DNA of 64,000 nucleotides, taken from NCBI RefSeq assembly GCF_000237925.1, contig NC_031497.1, positions 25,894,205 to 25,958,204 of the forward strand, written 5' to 3'. Numbering within the stretch: position 1 is the first letter of the stretch; each line of letters starts with the position of its first letter. The stretch comes from Schistosoma mansoni. Lineage: Eukaryota; Platyhelminthes; Trematoda; Strigeidida; Schistosomatidae. The position numbers and the translations under genes were made by a program. The notes beneath the pieces are model-generated. The model saw nothing but the letters and a program-made list of their open reading frames with translations. It was not told where the DNA came from and did not search any database. Shown here one piece after another: positions 11,181 to 21,312 of this stretch.

Positions 11181-11443
11181 GGGGGTTCTTGTGGAGATTT
11201 TAGTAGTTTTATGTAGTTAAGATCATGAGTCAATTGAAGCTAGACCACCGTGGATGCCGGCTCAGTGGTCTATCGGTTAAGTGCTCGCGCGCAAGACTGG
11301 TAGGTCCTGAGTTCGAATCCCGCGGGGCGGGGTCGTGGATGTGCACTGCTGAGGAGTCCCACAATAGGACGAAACGGCCGTCCAGCGCTTCCAGGTTTTC
11401 CACGGTGGTCTAGCTCCAATTGACTCATGATCTTAACTATATA
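11181..11443 (+). mobile_element. Hammerhead SINE, copy A, with inverted 3' arm
   Basis: It is flanked by an imperfect 18-bp target duplication: GAACTGGCTTTATCACAA at 11163-11180 and the same with C for A at 11444-11461. The body (from GGATGCCGGCTCAGTGG) has a tRNA-like promoter (B box GAGTTCGAATCC) followed by a hammerhead ribozyme. The left 70 bases are the reverse complement of the SINE 3' end, including its G/C-run tail, which the right end lacks. This is the layout produced by twin priming. Confidence 0.8.
11333..11395 (+). ncRNA. Hammerhead ribozyme (SINE copy A), complete core
   Basis: Core CTGAGGA (11349-11355), stem II GTCC/GGAC, then GAAA (11371-11374) and the cleavage triplet GTC ending at 11382. 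Stem III is tiny (ACGG/CCGT), and stem I pairs GTGCACTG with CAGCGC apart from one A-C mismatch. All core positions of the hammerhead consensus are present. Natural schistosome hammerheads are known for very short stem III. Self-cleavage is inferred. Confidence 0.75.
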
Positions 11444-13645
11444 GAACTGGCTTTATCCCAACACATTAAAGATCTCACCAGATATGACTCATGAAGCTCC
11501 TCGTCTCTGTTGAACTTAGTCTTCGCACACGGTGATGACGTCTGTCAAATGGCTTTCCAACCACCTCTAGGGAGAAGCGATTATGCAGTCATCTTATTCA
11601 AATTTATGGCTGAGATGGATTGACAAACAGTTGTACAACCGGGTAACTCAGCCATATATTACCGTGGGCAGTTCAAAGAAGAAACACTGCTATCCCTGGA
11701 TAGGCCGAAATATTCGACGTTTACTAAAAAAAGGAGAAATGTTAGAATGTTACCATCAGCCTTGGCACAGCAAGTACTATGGAACGCTACAGATCGGTAG
11801 GAAACAAGTGTATAATTAAAGTCCTAGAATCTCAGAGTAAATGTGAAATGCAGTTGGTAAAATCCGCACTCAAGCAACCTAAGAGACTATTCTCGTACAC
11901 AAATTACAAAACAACGATGTAGCATTAAATTCCCAACCTAATTAAGGAAGGGAGGGGATCTTATTCGATAGAGAACGGTGAAGAAAAAAATAGGCTATGG
12001 TAAACTATTTTGGGTCAGTTTTCGCCCAAGAACCTTATCTAGACGAAGAAATAAACCCAAATACAAAGTCAACAAACCGTCTACTCATCATGGACTTTGA
12101 TCGAGATGATGTACTTAAGGCTCTTAGTACCTTAGACATGGAAAAGTCAACAGGACCGGATGAACTACTCCCTCAAATCTTGAGGCAAATTGGACAATAT
12201 ACTGCAGCCCCATTAAATGTGATATTTAATATGTCACTTGGCCAAGGTGTGTTACCCGCCGACTGGAAGGATGCAATCGTCCTTCCCATACATAAGATAG
12301 GATCGAGACAACTCCCAACGAATTACAGACCTGTCAGCCTCACCAAAGTCGTAGTCAAAATACTGGAAAGAGTAATCAAAAAGACAATAATGACATTCGT
12401 GGAAACCAACAACTTGTTAAACAGTAAACAACATGGTTTCAGAGAAGGTTTGTCTTGAGCAGCAAACCTTATAGCAAGGGAGCATTGGAGAAAAGCTCTA
12501 GACAATGGAAAATCAGTGAATGTGATCTACATAGACTTCAGCAAAACATCTGACAAGGTGCCAACAAATAGACTGTTATTGAAGCTAGAAAATCTTGGTA
12601 TTGCCGGACCTCTCTTAAAATAGCTTAAGGATTTCCTAGTGAGTCGTAGACAGAAAGTAAGAATAAATTCCAAGTGCTCCACCTGTAGACCAGTATTGAG
12701 TGGAATATCTCAAAGCTCTGCCCTGTATCATTTGCTTTTTATACTGTATGTAAATAATCTCCCAAATATAGTTGAGTCCCCAATGTTATAATATCCTGAC
12801 GATGTAAAACTTTGGCGAAAAATAACGGGAGACGCAGATGCATGCTCACTTCAGGCAGACCTGAATATTGTGATTAGCTGGTCTAAAGAGTGGCTGATGC
12901 CTATCAATGTGGCAAAATGTGTCTACATGCACTTTACGGATACAAAAGTAAATGGGTATAGCATAGGTAAAGTGTCCGCACCCGTGGTTCAGCCTCACAT
13001 GGATCTTGGGGTGACAGTGAGTTGTGATATTAGGACCACGGCCCATTGCCGGGAAGTTATAGCTAAAGGGTTTAGAACCCTCTGAAATTTAAAACGGACA
13101 TTCAACAAGTTAAATACTATCATTTTCACTACAGTATACACAACCTTAGTGAGAACTAAGCTTGATATCTACGTTCAGGCTGGAAGCCCCTGTTTAAAAG
13201 GTGACTCGGATATCTTGGAAAACGTACAGAGAGCAGCTACTTGTGCAATTCCGGAGCTTCGGGGTCTACCATACAAATAGTGGCTTGAAAAGCTAGACCT
13301 TTTTACTCTGTCCTATCGCAGATTAAGAGGTGATCTGATTTCGGTGTATAGAGTGTATAGAGAAAGATTTTAGACCTAATGTACTCTTTCTTTTTCTTCA
13401 CACTGGAGTGAAACATCTCAGAAGAAATAACAGGCGAGTAGAAAAGTCAAGAATGAATAAAATACCCGTGGCATATAAGTTTTCACATCGAGTCATCAAC
13501 TCTTGGAACCTGTTACCCAAAGCATTTGAGTCCGCACCTTCAGTTGGCTCATTCAAGAGAAGAGTGGACACTCATATACGCATAAAAGAAAAGGGATAAC
13601 ACAGGCTATATGCCTTCTGTCCTTATTACACAAATCTGAATCTGA

Positions 13646-14796
13646 CCTCTTCAACTTTTTATAGCAGAGTTTGAAGCTTGAATTCTGAAAGCCAACGTTG
13701 AAATACGAAGGTCGCAGGTTCAAGGAATAAGCCATCGAGTCGTTGCCTGGTGGTCAATATTCCGCTGTGTTTTTTATAAAGTTTTCAGTTAGACCAGCAG
13801 GTTAAGAGCTTTGCAATTCTTCTGTCTGTTCAGACTATAAGAATATCTGAATTTTTGTATTTTAAAGAGTGTTATGAGGTTGGATTATTTGCTTCTTATC
13901 AAATTTTAAATAATCACAGGACAAATAAGTGTATCAGTAGTATGAAATAAACAGGCTGAAAAGAATGGTAATTTTTGTATTCATGTACGTACTTACACTT
14001 GGCAATAATTTATTATTGTTGTGTAACGTAGGTACATAAGTTGCACGTGTAACTTATGTCAACGAATCATTGACTAATAAGTCTTATCTTTGTTTAGTCT
14101 TCAGATTGTAAGGTTTGGTATATAAAGAAGGCGCGTCAAACCTTTTCACGAAGCATGGTAGTTTCAGTAGGGAGGTAATAATACTAGGTGAATAAGTGTT
14201 TTGTGAATATGAGCTCGAAATAGGCGATATCTTCATTTTGAAAACCATTCGTAGTTAGGACTGTATATGAAAATTAGTGAAAATCTACTGTGCTGTTTTG
14301 AGCAGTGCTATCATAATGTCGTATAGCTAAGTGTTGCATTGTCATATCAGACGGATGTTTATTCAGATTAAAGTAAACATTCAAGTTCTATTCACACAAT
14401 AAGTTTTTACTGAATGAATTTGTCAGTGTACGTATGTTCTTCGCTCAGATTTTGACGTTGATATTAAACAGTTAGACAATACAAATAGATAATCACACAG
14501 AAGTCTATCCAAAACGTTTGTAATCCATATTTACGGTGCGAAGAATACCAATGTTTAAGAGGTGATGTGGAATGCGAACATATAAATTTGTTCAAAGTGA
14601 TAATCTGTTTGTTTACTCAATTTTCAAATACTTTGATTACATTCACATTCTTAAGCTCACTTTTCGTACCGTACGTCAAATTTGTATTTTATACGAAGTT
14701 AAGGATTATTCCACTTGAAATTTTCAGAACAAAATAGAAAAATCGTTCCTTAAAGGGGAAAGACTCATATTTCGTCGTTGTAATGTGTACATATGA
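13646..14796. other. Region upstream of the RWDD2 gene; candidate 5' regulatory DNA
   Basis: No coding signal is seen. It holds a 26-bp near-perfect inverted repeat at 14034-14059 and a TATA-like motif (GGTATATAAAG, near 14118), about 0.7 kb upstream of the RWDD2 start codon. A promoter here is possible but unproven. Confidence 0.35.
14034..14059. promoter_or_regulatory. 26-bp near-perfect palindrome centred on CACGTG
   Basis: The arms ACATAAGTT and AACTTATGT flank the E-box hexamer CACGTG, with one mismatched pair. CACGTG is the binding site of bHLH-type factors in animals. The position upstream of the RWDD2 gene suggests a control site, but there is no direct evidence. Confidence 0.35.
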
Positions 14797-14961
14797 ATGG
14801 TAGACTCTTTAAAAAGTAAAATCGACGAAGTGGAACTCTTATTGTCCATGTTTTCTGAAGATGAAATTAAGCTAGGAGACAAAGAAAGCTATTTAAATGT
14901 CAAACGTCATGCAGAACTGGATGTTCTTCCTGAAAAGACAGATGTAGATTTTGTAATCAAG
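14797..14961 (+). CDS. RWDD2: RWD domain-containing protein 2 (RWDD2-like), exon 1
   Basis: First of three phase-0 exons that join to a 284-aa protein (human RWDD2A/B are roughly 290-320 aa). Exon 1 gives 55 residues, MVDSLKSKIDEVELLLSMFS, the start of an RWD domain (an acidic helix scanning the L-x-S-M-F pattern). The start ATG fits because the RWD helix begins directly after it. The donor is canonical (AAG|GTAAGC). RWD domains mediate protein-protein contacts; the cellular job of RWDD2 proteins is not well established. Exons 2 and 3 lie at 17150-17602 and 19884-20120; the introns are full of retroposons. Confidence 0.85.
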
Positions 14962-15419
14962 GTAAGCCCTGAACTACTTAGTTCACAACCTCAACGAAAA
15001 TGTCATTGTAAACTCACAAAACTCATATTTTATAATTGGTTATCAAAATCTTCGGAACACTTTTTTAACCGTAACTGAAGTTGTTATTAAGTTCCTTAAT
15101 TATTATGGATGTATGACTTAGTGATACAAATATTCAAATGTTTTCATAGCTGGTTCTCAGATTTAAATTTCAGTACACCTACTTTTGTCTAAAAAATCGT
15201 TTAGCGTCATTTAATATTATACACAATAAATGTACCATACAAACGTGTTCTACAATATATATTATACTGTTTATTCGTTTTTGAGTCACAACATTCCCAT
15301 AATTTGTGATAGCGTATGATAATGTTACTCATATACCAAGTATAGACATGTGCACTCATTTAGGACGCCCTCTCTGAACCGGATTTGATACTATATATGT
15401 GTGCGAATAAAAGTAAGTA

Positions 15420-15485
15420 GAGGGCACTCTGAACTTACGACCTACTGGTTGGAAACCCAACATTTCAATCATTAACGCACAGCTG
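15420..15485 (-). repeat. tRNA-like SINE remnant in RWDD2 intron 1
   Basis: Read on the minus strand, it holds an A-box-like TTAATGATTGAAATG and a B-box-like GTAAGTTCAGAGTGCC at tRNA spacing. It is diverged; no cloverleaf is supportable. Confidence 0.25.
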
Positions 15486-16451
15486 GATTTATCAGTGTAA
15501 CTGTGTATTTTTTTTCTCATTACTTAGCAATACTTATTCTTTGGGCGTTAGTTTCTATCCACCCATAAAAAAAATCACTGATTCTGTTTGACTGTTTGTA
15601 CAACCTATTTAATGTTGTCCGATCTAGTAATAACGACTCCTGAGCTGTTTTTGGGAAATCCCGGTTGATCGTAACATATCTGTCTGGTATGTAAATTTGA
15701 GACCATATTCTCAATCACAGGCAAAATCGAAGAAAAAAATATACTCACTTCCCAACACGTGACTAAGTGTTAATTAACTGATGCTCAAATGCCAGTAGAG
15801 GAGATTTTTCCACATTCACATGGTTATACCTTTCGTTAAGAAATAATTATAATGTGAGCTTAATAGATATTTGACTGGTCAATCTTTCATAAGGCTCCAT
15901 GACCCAGTGTGTATAAATTTGTAATATTGATGATTCATAATATCCTGTTACTTTTGCATGTGATCATTGTTTTTGAATCTTCACTTTGCAACGTTTGTAC
16001 TCATCTTATAGGTGACGTTACTACGTGCAGTTAATATTACTGCAAAATTACCAACAAACATTCCTCGTATCATGTGCTTTGGTGTCAGTAAATGTTTGTA
16101 TTGTATTTGTGGCACTCTTTATCAAGTCTTTACGACGTAACTTTCTCAACATATTTATTTTCCATGTCAATTTACTTTTATTGTGCCTGTAAAAAATTTG
16201 GCTAATACGCATTTGTCTAAGATCATTCATTGTTTATAACTGTATCAGTCAACTTAAAAAAAAAGTAAATACTTTGGTGTAATCAACCTTTCAACCACAA
16301 GCATTAGTACAAAGCTTCCAACTATATAGTAGGAAGAAAATAAAAAGTAAACAAGATTATCCTCTTTTTACTGTTTAAGGATAAAATCAACGAGTTTCCA
16401 GACCTTTGGTTTCTATCTACTAGGCGAACTTATTTCAGTACATATGCTTCA

Positions 16452-16979
16452 GCCCCCAAATGCCCTGGTACGGCCGAGAGTGGGGAGAGTCCGCTCTCCC
16501 TCTCCAAATGCTCTCACATGGCCACGCGTATATAGCCTCTGTCAGGGAAGTCCTACTCACTGCCTTCTCGTGGCGGGGGTGTTGCTCAAGAAATTGAGAG
16601 GACGAAAAGCGAATGTCCGGCGCTTTAACCAGGTTGGTGAACATGGAAAGTCCACCTAGGGGAGTTGGAAAACCCCTATTCCAAACCAATGGTGCACATG
16701 GGCTCCAGTATCCTGAGGGTACAAATGGCGTATGAACCTATTGTTGGTCACCGGCTACCATGTAGTTGCATCTCCTCACGATGCTCCACTGCCTTATGGA
16801 CTAGACCTTCAGGTCAAAGGCTCCGGGTGTGGGCCCCTAAGAAAACCACCTGTTTCAGTTTGGGCACCTGAGCAGTATCACAGCCCTCACACAAATCAAA
16901 TGAGATTTGTGTGGCGCATATTTATCTGGTGCTTCCTTGTGCCAATATTTATGTGTTTAAATAAATAAATAAATAAAAA
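16452..16979 (+). mobile_element. 525-bp SINE-like repeat, full-length copy in RWDD2 intron 1
   Basis: It begins GCCCCCAAATGCCC and ends in an AATAAATAAA-type tail. It is flanked by ACATATGCTTCA (16440-16451) and ACATATACTTCA (16980-16991), a 12-bp target duplication with one change. At least seven copies occur in the window, some 5'-truncated, which points to LINE-driven retrotransposition. No coding frame is conserved between copies. Its RNA ancestor is not recognised. Confidence 0.8.
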
Positions 16980-17149
16980 ACATATACTTCATATTTAAAG
17001 TGTGTCCCCTCTATTTAAATTTGGATTGTGAATTAAAATTTCATAAAGAAGCAGTCCAGTTTGAAGTTCCTTTATTTTACTGAACCTAATAATTTAAATA
17101 AAATATTTGATTTATTCACTTATTTGTTCCACACTCCCATTTATATTAG

Positions 17150-17602
17150 CTTAAAAAGAAAGTAGAATTATCAGTTGTCCTACCCGATGGTTATCCTTCA
17201 TGGAATGCACATCACCCTGTTAAGCCACTGATTACTCTACGTTTGTTATCCGATAACTCTTCAATTCTTGGCATAAATATACGTGCATTATCCTCACGTT
17301 TTTATCATTGGTTAGATAAAATTGCAAATACTGGTGAACCAATCTTAGTGGCGTGCATAGATTGGCTTCAGAATGAGTTATTTAATGAATTACCAATAAC
17401 TAATGAAAGTGTAACATCTCTCTCGACCAGTTCAATTTTGAACAACAATGAGAAGACTGTTTGTTTATGGATTATTAGCCATCATATTCGAAGTCCAATA
17501 AAAAGACGTCTGATTTTAGAATGGTCAAAAGAATTAGAATTAACAGGCTGTTATATGCCTGGACGACCAGGCTTAGTAATTGTAGAAGGCGAAGAAACCA
17601 AG
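17150..17602 (+). CDS. RWDD2: RWDD2-like, exon 2
   Basis: The acceptor TATATTAG precedes LKKKVELSVVLPDGYPSW, the RWD beta-meander with the family's Y-P-S/x turn. The exon runs 151 codons. Its second half (WIISHHIRSPIKRRLILEW, GCYMPGRPGLVIVEGEE) is the C-terminal domain typical of RWDD2 proteins (DUF1115), with the S-H-H-I motif and the P-G-R/K-P-G loop. The donor GTTGGT is weak apart from GT. Phase 0 at both ends keeps the frame with exons 1 and 3. Confidence 0.85.
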
Positions 17603-17879
17603 GTTGGTTATTTATTATTTTCTTCTTGTTGGATTATTTGTAAATATGTGTTAATAGATAAAATGGTTTGTGCTGCAGATTTAGATCCTAAACAGATTGT
17701 TCGGATAAGGCCATTTTACAACCAGCTTTGAAATATACAGATTGCGGTTATCAGTAGAATTTAGGACAGACTTTTCACCCTATCCGGGATTCTTCGGCTT
17801 TGTGTGCTTGCATCATGGGGTTATACATACTTTTATTAGTAATGTAAAACATCATACTTGTTAGACAAGTTCGTGGCTA

Positions 17880-17945
17880 TTGGTACTTAGTAGCTAAATA
17901 AGTGACACTTTAACACTGGGATGCAGGTAAGCCTGACTAGCGAGA
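17880..17945 (+). repeat. Possible very degenerate SMalpha hammerhead relic
   Basis: The string CACTGGGATGCAGGTAAGCC, then CTGACTAGCGAGATAAAACG, resembles the SMalpha block at 51450-51500 in order but not in detail. Weak. Confidence 0.2.
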
Positions 17946-18010
17946 TAAAACGAAATAGCCATCTTCAATTTCCTCTGTTAACCACAATCCATATATTTTA
18001 ATATTAGTAC

Positions 18011-18034
18011 TATATATATATATATATATATATA
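18011..18034. repeat. (TA)n microsatellite
   Basis: Twelve or so TA units. Similar TA tracts occur at 50581-50598 and 55331-55353. Confidence 0.8.
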
Positions 18035-18359
18035 ATGTACGATTGTACAGCTTGATAATAAATTCGTTGAAAAGAGATCCCTTCGCTGAACTTCGTGTTT
18101 TAATTTTAATGTTTAAATGGGAATTATATGCCGATCTTTAGTTGTCGGGTTTCTTAAAAATTTAATTTAATATCATTTCATGGCCTATAACCTATCCTTT
18201 CTCCATATTTTTCTGATTTTAATCTTTTAATTATTCAGTAGATCATCTCTGTTAAAAGTTCTGTAGTGTTTGAACAGCTTTAAACTACTAAATAATGTTT
18301 TAAAGATGGTTGTCATTAACTGTGTTATTTATTGTGACGCAAGTCATTTCTTTTGACTG

Positions 18360-19235
18360 GATTATGAAGACTTCGACATCTGAGGGGAAGCAAGGAATAC
18401 AGTGGACATCTCAGAACTGATTAGACGATTTGAACTTCGCAGATGAACTAGCCCTCCTATCTCATACACACGAACAAATGCAGACGAAGACAGCAAACGT
18501 AGCAGGAGCCTTTGCATCAATAGGCCTTAACATACACAAAGGAAAAGGCAAGATTCTGAAATACAACACGGAGAACACCAACCCAATCACACTTAATGGC
18601 GAAACTCTGAAAGAGTTGGAAACACTCACGTATCTGGGAAACATCATTGATAAACAAAGATGATCGAATGCAGATGTAAAGGCGAAGATTGGCAAATCAA
18701 GGACAGCATTTCTACAATTGAAGAATATATAGAACTCAAAACACCTGTCAACTAACTTTAAAGTGAGAATCTTCAATACGAACGTGAAGACAGTTTGTTC
18801 TTCTGTACGGAGCTGAAACTTGGAGAACTACTACATCCATCGTCAAGAAGGTACAAGTATTCATAAACAGTTTACGCAAAATACTCAACATTCACTGGCC
18901 GGATACTATCAGCAACAGCCTTTTATGGGAGAGGACAAATCAGCTTCCAGCTGAAGAGGAAATTAGGAAGAGACGTTGGAAGTGGATTGGACATACATTA
19001 AAGAAATTTCCAAACTGCATCACGAGGCAATCGCTATCTTGGAATCCAGAAGGGAGGCAGAAAAGAGGAAGGCCAAAGAACACGTTACGCCGGGAAATAG
19101 AAGCAGATATGAAAAGGATGAATGTTAACTGGAAAGGATTGCTCAGGACAGAGTTGGATGGAGAATGCTGGTGTGCGGCCTATGCTCCTCCACGAGGGGT
19201 AACGAGCGTAGGTGTTATATCCCCTGGCGAATTAT
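18360..19235 (+). pseudogene. SR2-like RTE fragment: RT thumb and C-terminus
   Basis: It starts inside the RT with FADELALLSHTHEQMQ (the usual ADD reads ADE) and continues over several frame breaks to [38 protein letters not shown] and the 3' motif GGGGTAACGAGCG shared with the copies at 21.3, 42.5 and 62.0 kb. 5'-truncated; lies in RWDD2 intron 2. Confidence 0.75.
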
Positions 19236-19254
19236 GAATCATAAATCTGAGGTC

Positions 19255-19610
19255 TATTTATGGACAAATGTAATACGCCTGTTCCTATTGGATAGTTGTT
19301 AAATAAGTGACTTAGTCGTTTCTGTGTTCCTCTTATCATAACCTTTAGTTTGACCTTGGAACTATTATTATTGATTACTTTCCCCCTATCCATAGCCACA
19401 TTGGCCAATTACTGTACAAATGTTATTTTTCTATTTTTGATATGTGTGGTCTGTTTGGTTAGTATATATAACCCAGTATGCTTGTAAATAATGATTCATA
19501 TTGCTGAGGCTGTTATTTGTGTTCTGGACTTAACGGCTGGGCTAGGCAGATAGGAAGGACCGAATAGCACCCAAGACTGCTCATACGTATTTCCTGTATC
19601 ATTGGACACA
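19255..19610 (+). repeat. Dispersed repeat, possibly a solo LTR (copy 1)
   Basis: It shares a long block with 37160-37500 on the minus strand: GGTCTGTTTGG, ATGATTCATATTGC, TTCTGGACTTAAC and GCTAGGC in the same order. No coding. An LTR or a LINE 3' UTR are both possible; the ends are not defined. Confidence 0.4.
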
Positions 19611-19883
19611 TATATATATATATTAAGAGGGCAAATTGATACGTTATAACAATAGGTAAGTCATTTCTTGATATATTTAGTGCGCTAAACATCTTCTGGA
19701 TCAAAAGTAATCAAAGTATTAATTATTTTCAACTATCAACTGATCTATTGCGTTTAAATGTTATATATTCATAAAGAGAATTATCTTTTTATCTAAAGAG
19801 CTGACAGTTTTTTTCTTCATATAATCTAAACTACTATTATAAGTGATGTTGTTTTATGTGTTTATTGTATATAATTTTCTTAG

Positions 19884-20120
19884 GCTGATGAATATTGGAG
19901 AAGACTACGCAATTTACAATGGAAACATATACAACTTCGAGAAAAAGAAATACTTGGTATAGGTTTATACAGAATTCGTCGTTTTCAAGATGGATTTCAT
20001 GAACTTACATTATCTCAACAAAGTTGGTTTTCATGGCTTCATGAACATGGTGTTACATCAGAAGAGTATAGACATATTTTCGGAATTCCTGGTCGATTGC
20101 CTCAAAATGAACAACAATAG
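19884..20120 (+). CDS. RWDD2: RWDD2-like, exon 3 and stop
   Basis: The acceptor TTTTCTTAG is followed by 78 codons and TAG. ADEYWRRLRNLQWKHIQLRE matches the conserved end of the RWDD2 C-terminal domain (W-x-R-L-R-x-L-x-W-K). The tail GFHELTLSQQSWFSWLHEHG ends in GIPGRLPQNEQQ. The reading frame joins exon 2 without interruption, and no stop or shift disturbs any of the three exons, so the gene looks functional. Confidence 0.85.
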   Translation, partial: ADEYWRRLRNLQWKHIQLREKEILGIGLYRIRRFQDGFHELTLSQQSWFSWLHEHGVTSEEYRHIFGIPGRLPQNEQQ

Positions 20121-20586
20121 AAATGGATCAGGGATTTGATGAATAAATCATTCGGACTTCAATCAATAGGTTGTAGGTTCGAACAATGCCCTACCCATTT
20201 CAGTTTCAGGATTCGATTAGTACACAAATAATGCGACTCGGATCTAACTACGTAAACTTGTAGTTGGTCAATAAACTGGAAATAAATATAACGTGTAACT
20301 TGGTTGGTGAGTTGAGCTTGTTACCTGAAAATAACGGAGCAAACATTTGTATTTTATAGTGATTGTGGCATATAGCTTTCAATATATGCAAAGCGTGAAA
20401 TGTCAATGTAATAATGCTATTTTTGATATATAAGATGTCCTTTCAACTTGTAACTTACTGATGAGCACTTTTAGATTCATTCGTTTTGTACTACTGGTGC
20501 ACAGGATCAAATGAGATGTAGTCAATTAGTCAAGCCTTCCATAACATCCGAACTTTACCTTTGACCGAATTCTATCATCAGTGTAG

Positions 20587-20860
20587 GGTTGTGGAGATTG
20601 CTGAGTTTTCATTGAGATCATGAACCGATCAATAACAGACTACCATTGAAAACCTGGGGGCACTGGAAGGCCCTTATGTCCTAGAATTGGACTCCCCAGC
20701 AATGCCTAACTTCAATCAATCCACGATATTGCGCGACTGTATTCCATTGTCTTTAGTAGGTAACTGCGTCACACCCGACAGGGTTAAACTCCACAAGAAG
20801 TTTGAGAATTACCTCTCGAAGCTGGTCGCTAGTGAGCACATGATAATTATCAGTATAGGG
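20587..20860 (-). repeat. Degenerate hammerhead SINE, copy F
   Basis: The minus strand has the order tRNA-like part, decayed hammerhead (CTGGGGAGTCC, then AGGACATAAGG, TTCCAGTGC) and the 3' arm. Core positions are lost. A second piece of the same 3' tail (TAGGGTTGTGGAGATTG) follows at 20855-20910. The remaining DNA to 21300 shows nothing. Confidence 0.5.
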
Positions 20861-21312
20861 TTGTGGAGATTGTTGAGTTTTAGTCAAGATCAAGAACTGG
20901 ATTCTACAAGCCATATTATTAATAAGGTCATTATTCCACGTAATTTGGGATAGTGTTTGTTAATGTATCTTCAATTCCTGAAAGTGAGCAGATATGCATG
21001 CAAACTTTCAGTAGTTTTACGTCGTTTTTCATCTAGTCACCTTAATATCCGACATTCTGTATTGTAAAGTCGAGTTGTATTTGGAAACTCAGCGTGATTT
21101 AATTTACAGTGGAAGAGAACTTAATGATTACAATATGACATTGACACAGGTTTCGCCTAGTAATATAAAAGCGCTTGACGATTTGCTTCGTATTATTGCA
21201 CACCTGGAAATAATTACTTAACTATATATCGGAAGCTTTTATTTTCTGGTAAATACCTTTTTCAGAAATAACAAATGACATCGTTTCCTTATAATATAGA
21301 TGTTACTGATAC

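Larger units (their letters stand above)
10653..13599 (+). pseudogene. CR1-like ORF2 remnant (endonuclease and RT), many stops
   Basis: It begins at ATG 10653 with VCFTNARSLLNKM; further motifs are VVGDFNTPYINW, then RT blocks KSTGPDELLPQIL, YRPVSLTKVVVKILE, YIDFSKTSDKVP and YPDDVKLW. The first residue after Tyr in the YADD box is Pro. Stops interrupt the frame near 12458, 12622, 12790 and 13083, and the frame shifts more than once. The C-terminal part (VAYKFSHRVINSWNLLP) ends at 13599. It cannot encode an active enzyme. Confidence 0.8.
9990..13645 (+). mobile_element. Second CR1-like element, old and decayed
   Basis: It has the same architecture as the 1.5-5.8 kb element but is diverged, 5'-truncated inside ORF1 and full of stops and shifts. 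It ends after a short AATCTGAATCTGA repeat that resembles the CTGAAA repeat ending the younger element. A hammerhead SINE inserted at 11181-11443 splits the endonuclease region. The boundaries are approximate, mainly on the left. Confidence 0.75.

Noticed and set aside
16444-16968. Open frames of 70-80 codons repeated at 16.5, 46.7, 60.1 and 63.4 kb as a protein family
   Set aside because: They come from the 525-bp retroposed repeat, lie in different frames and strands, and are shortened at different points.
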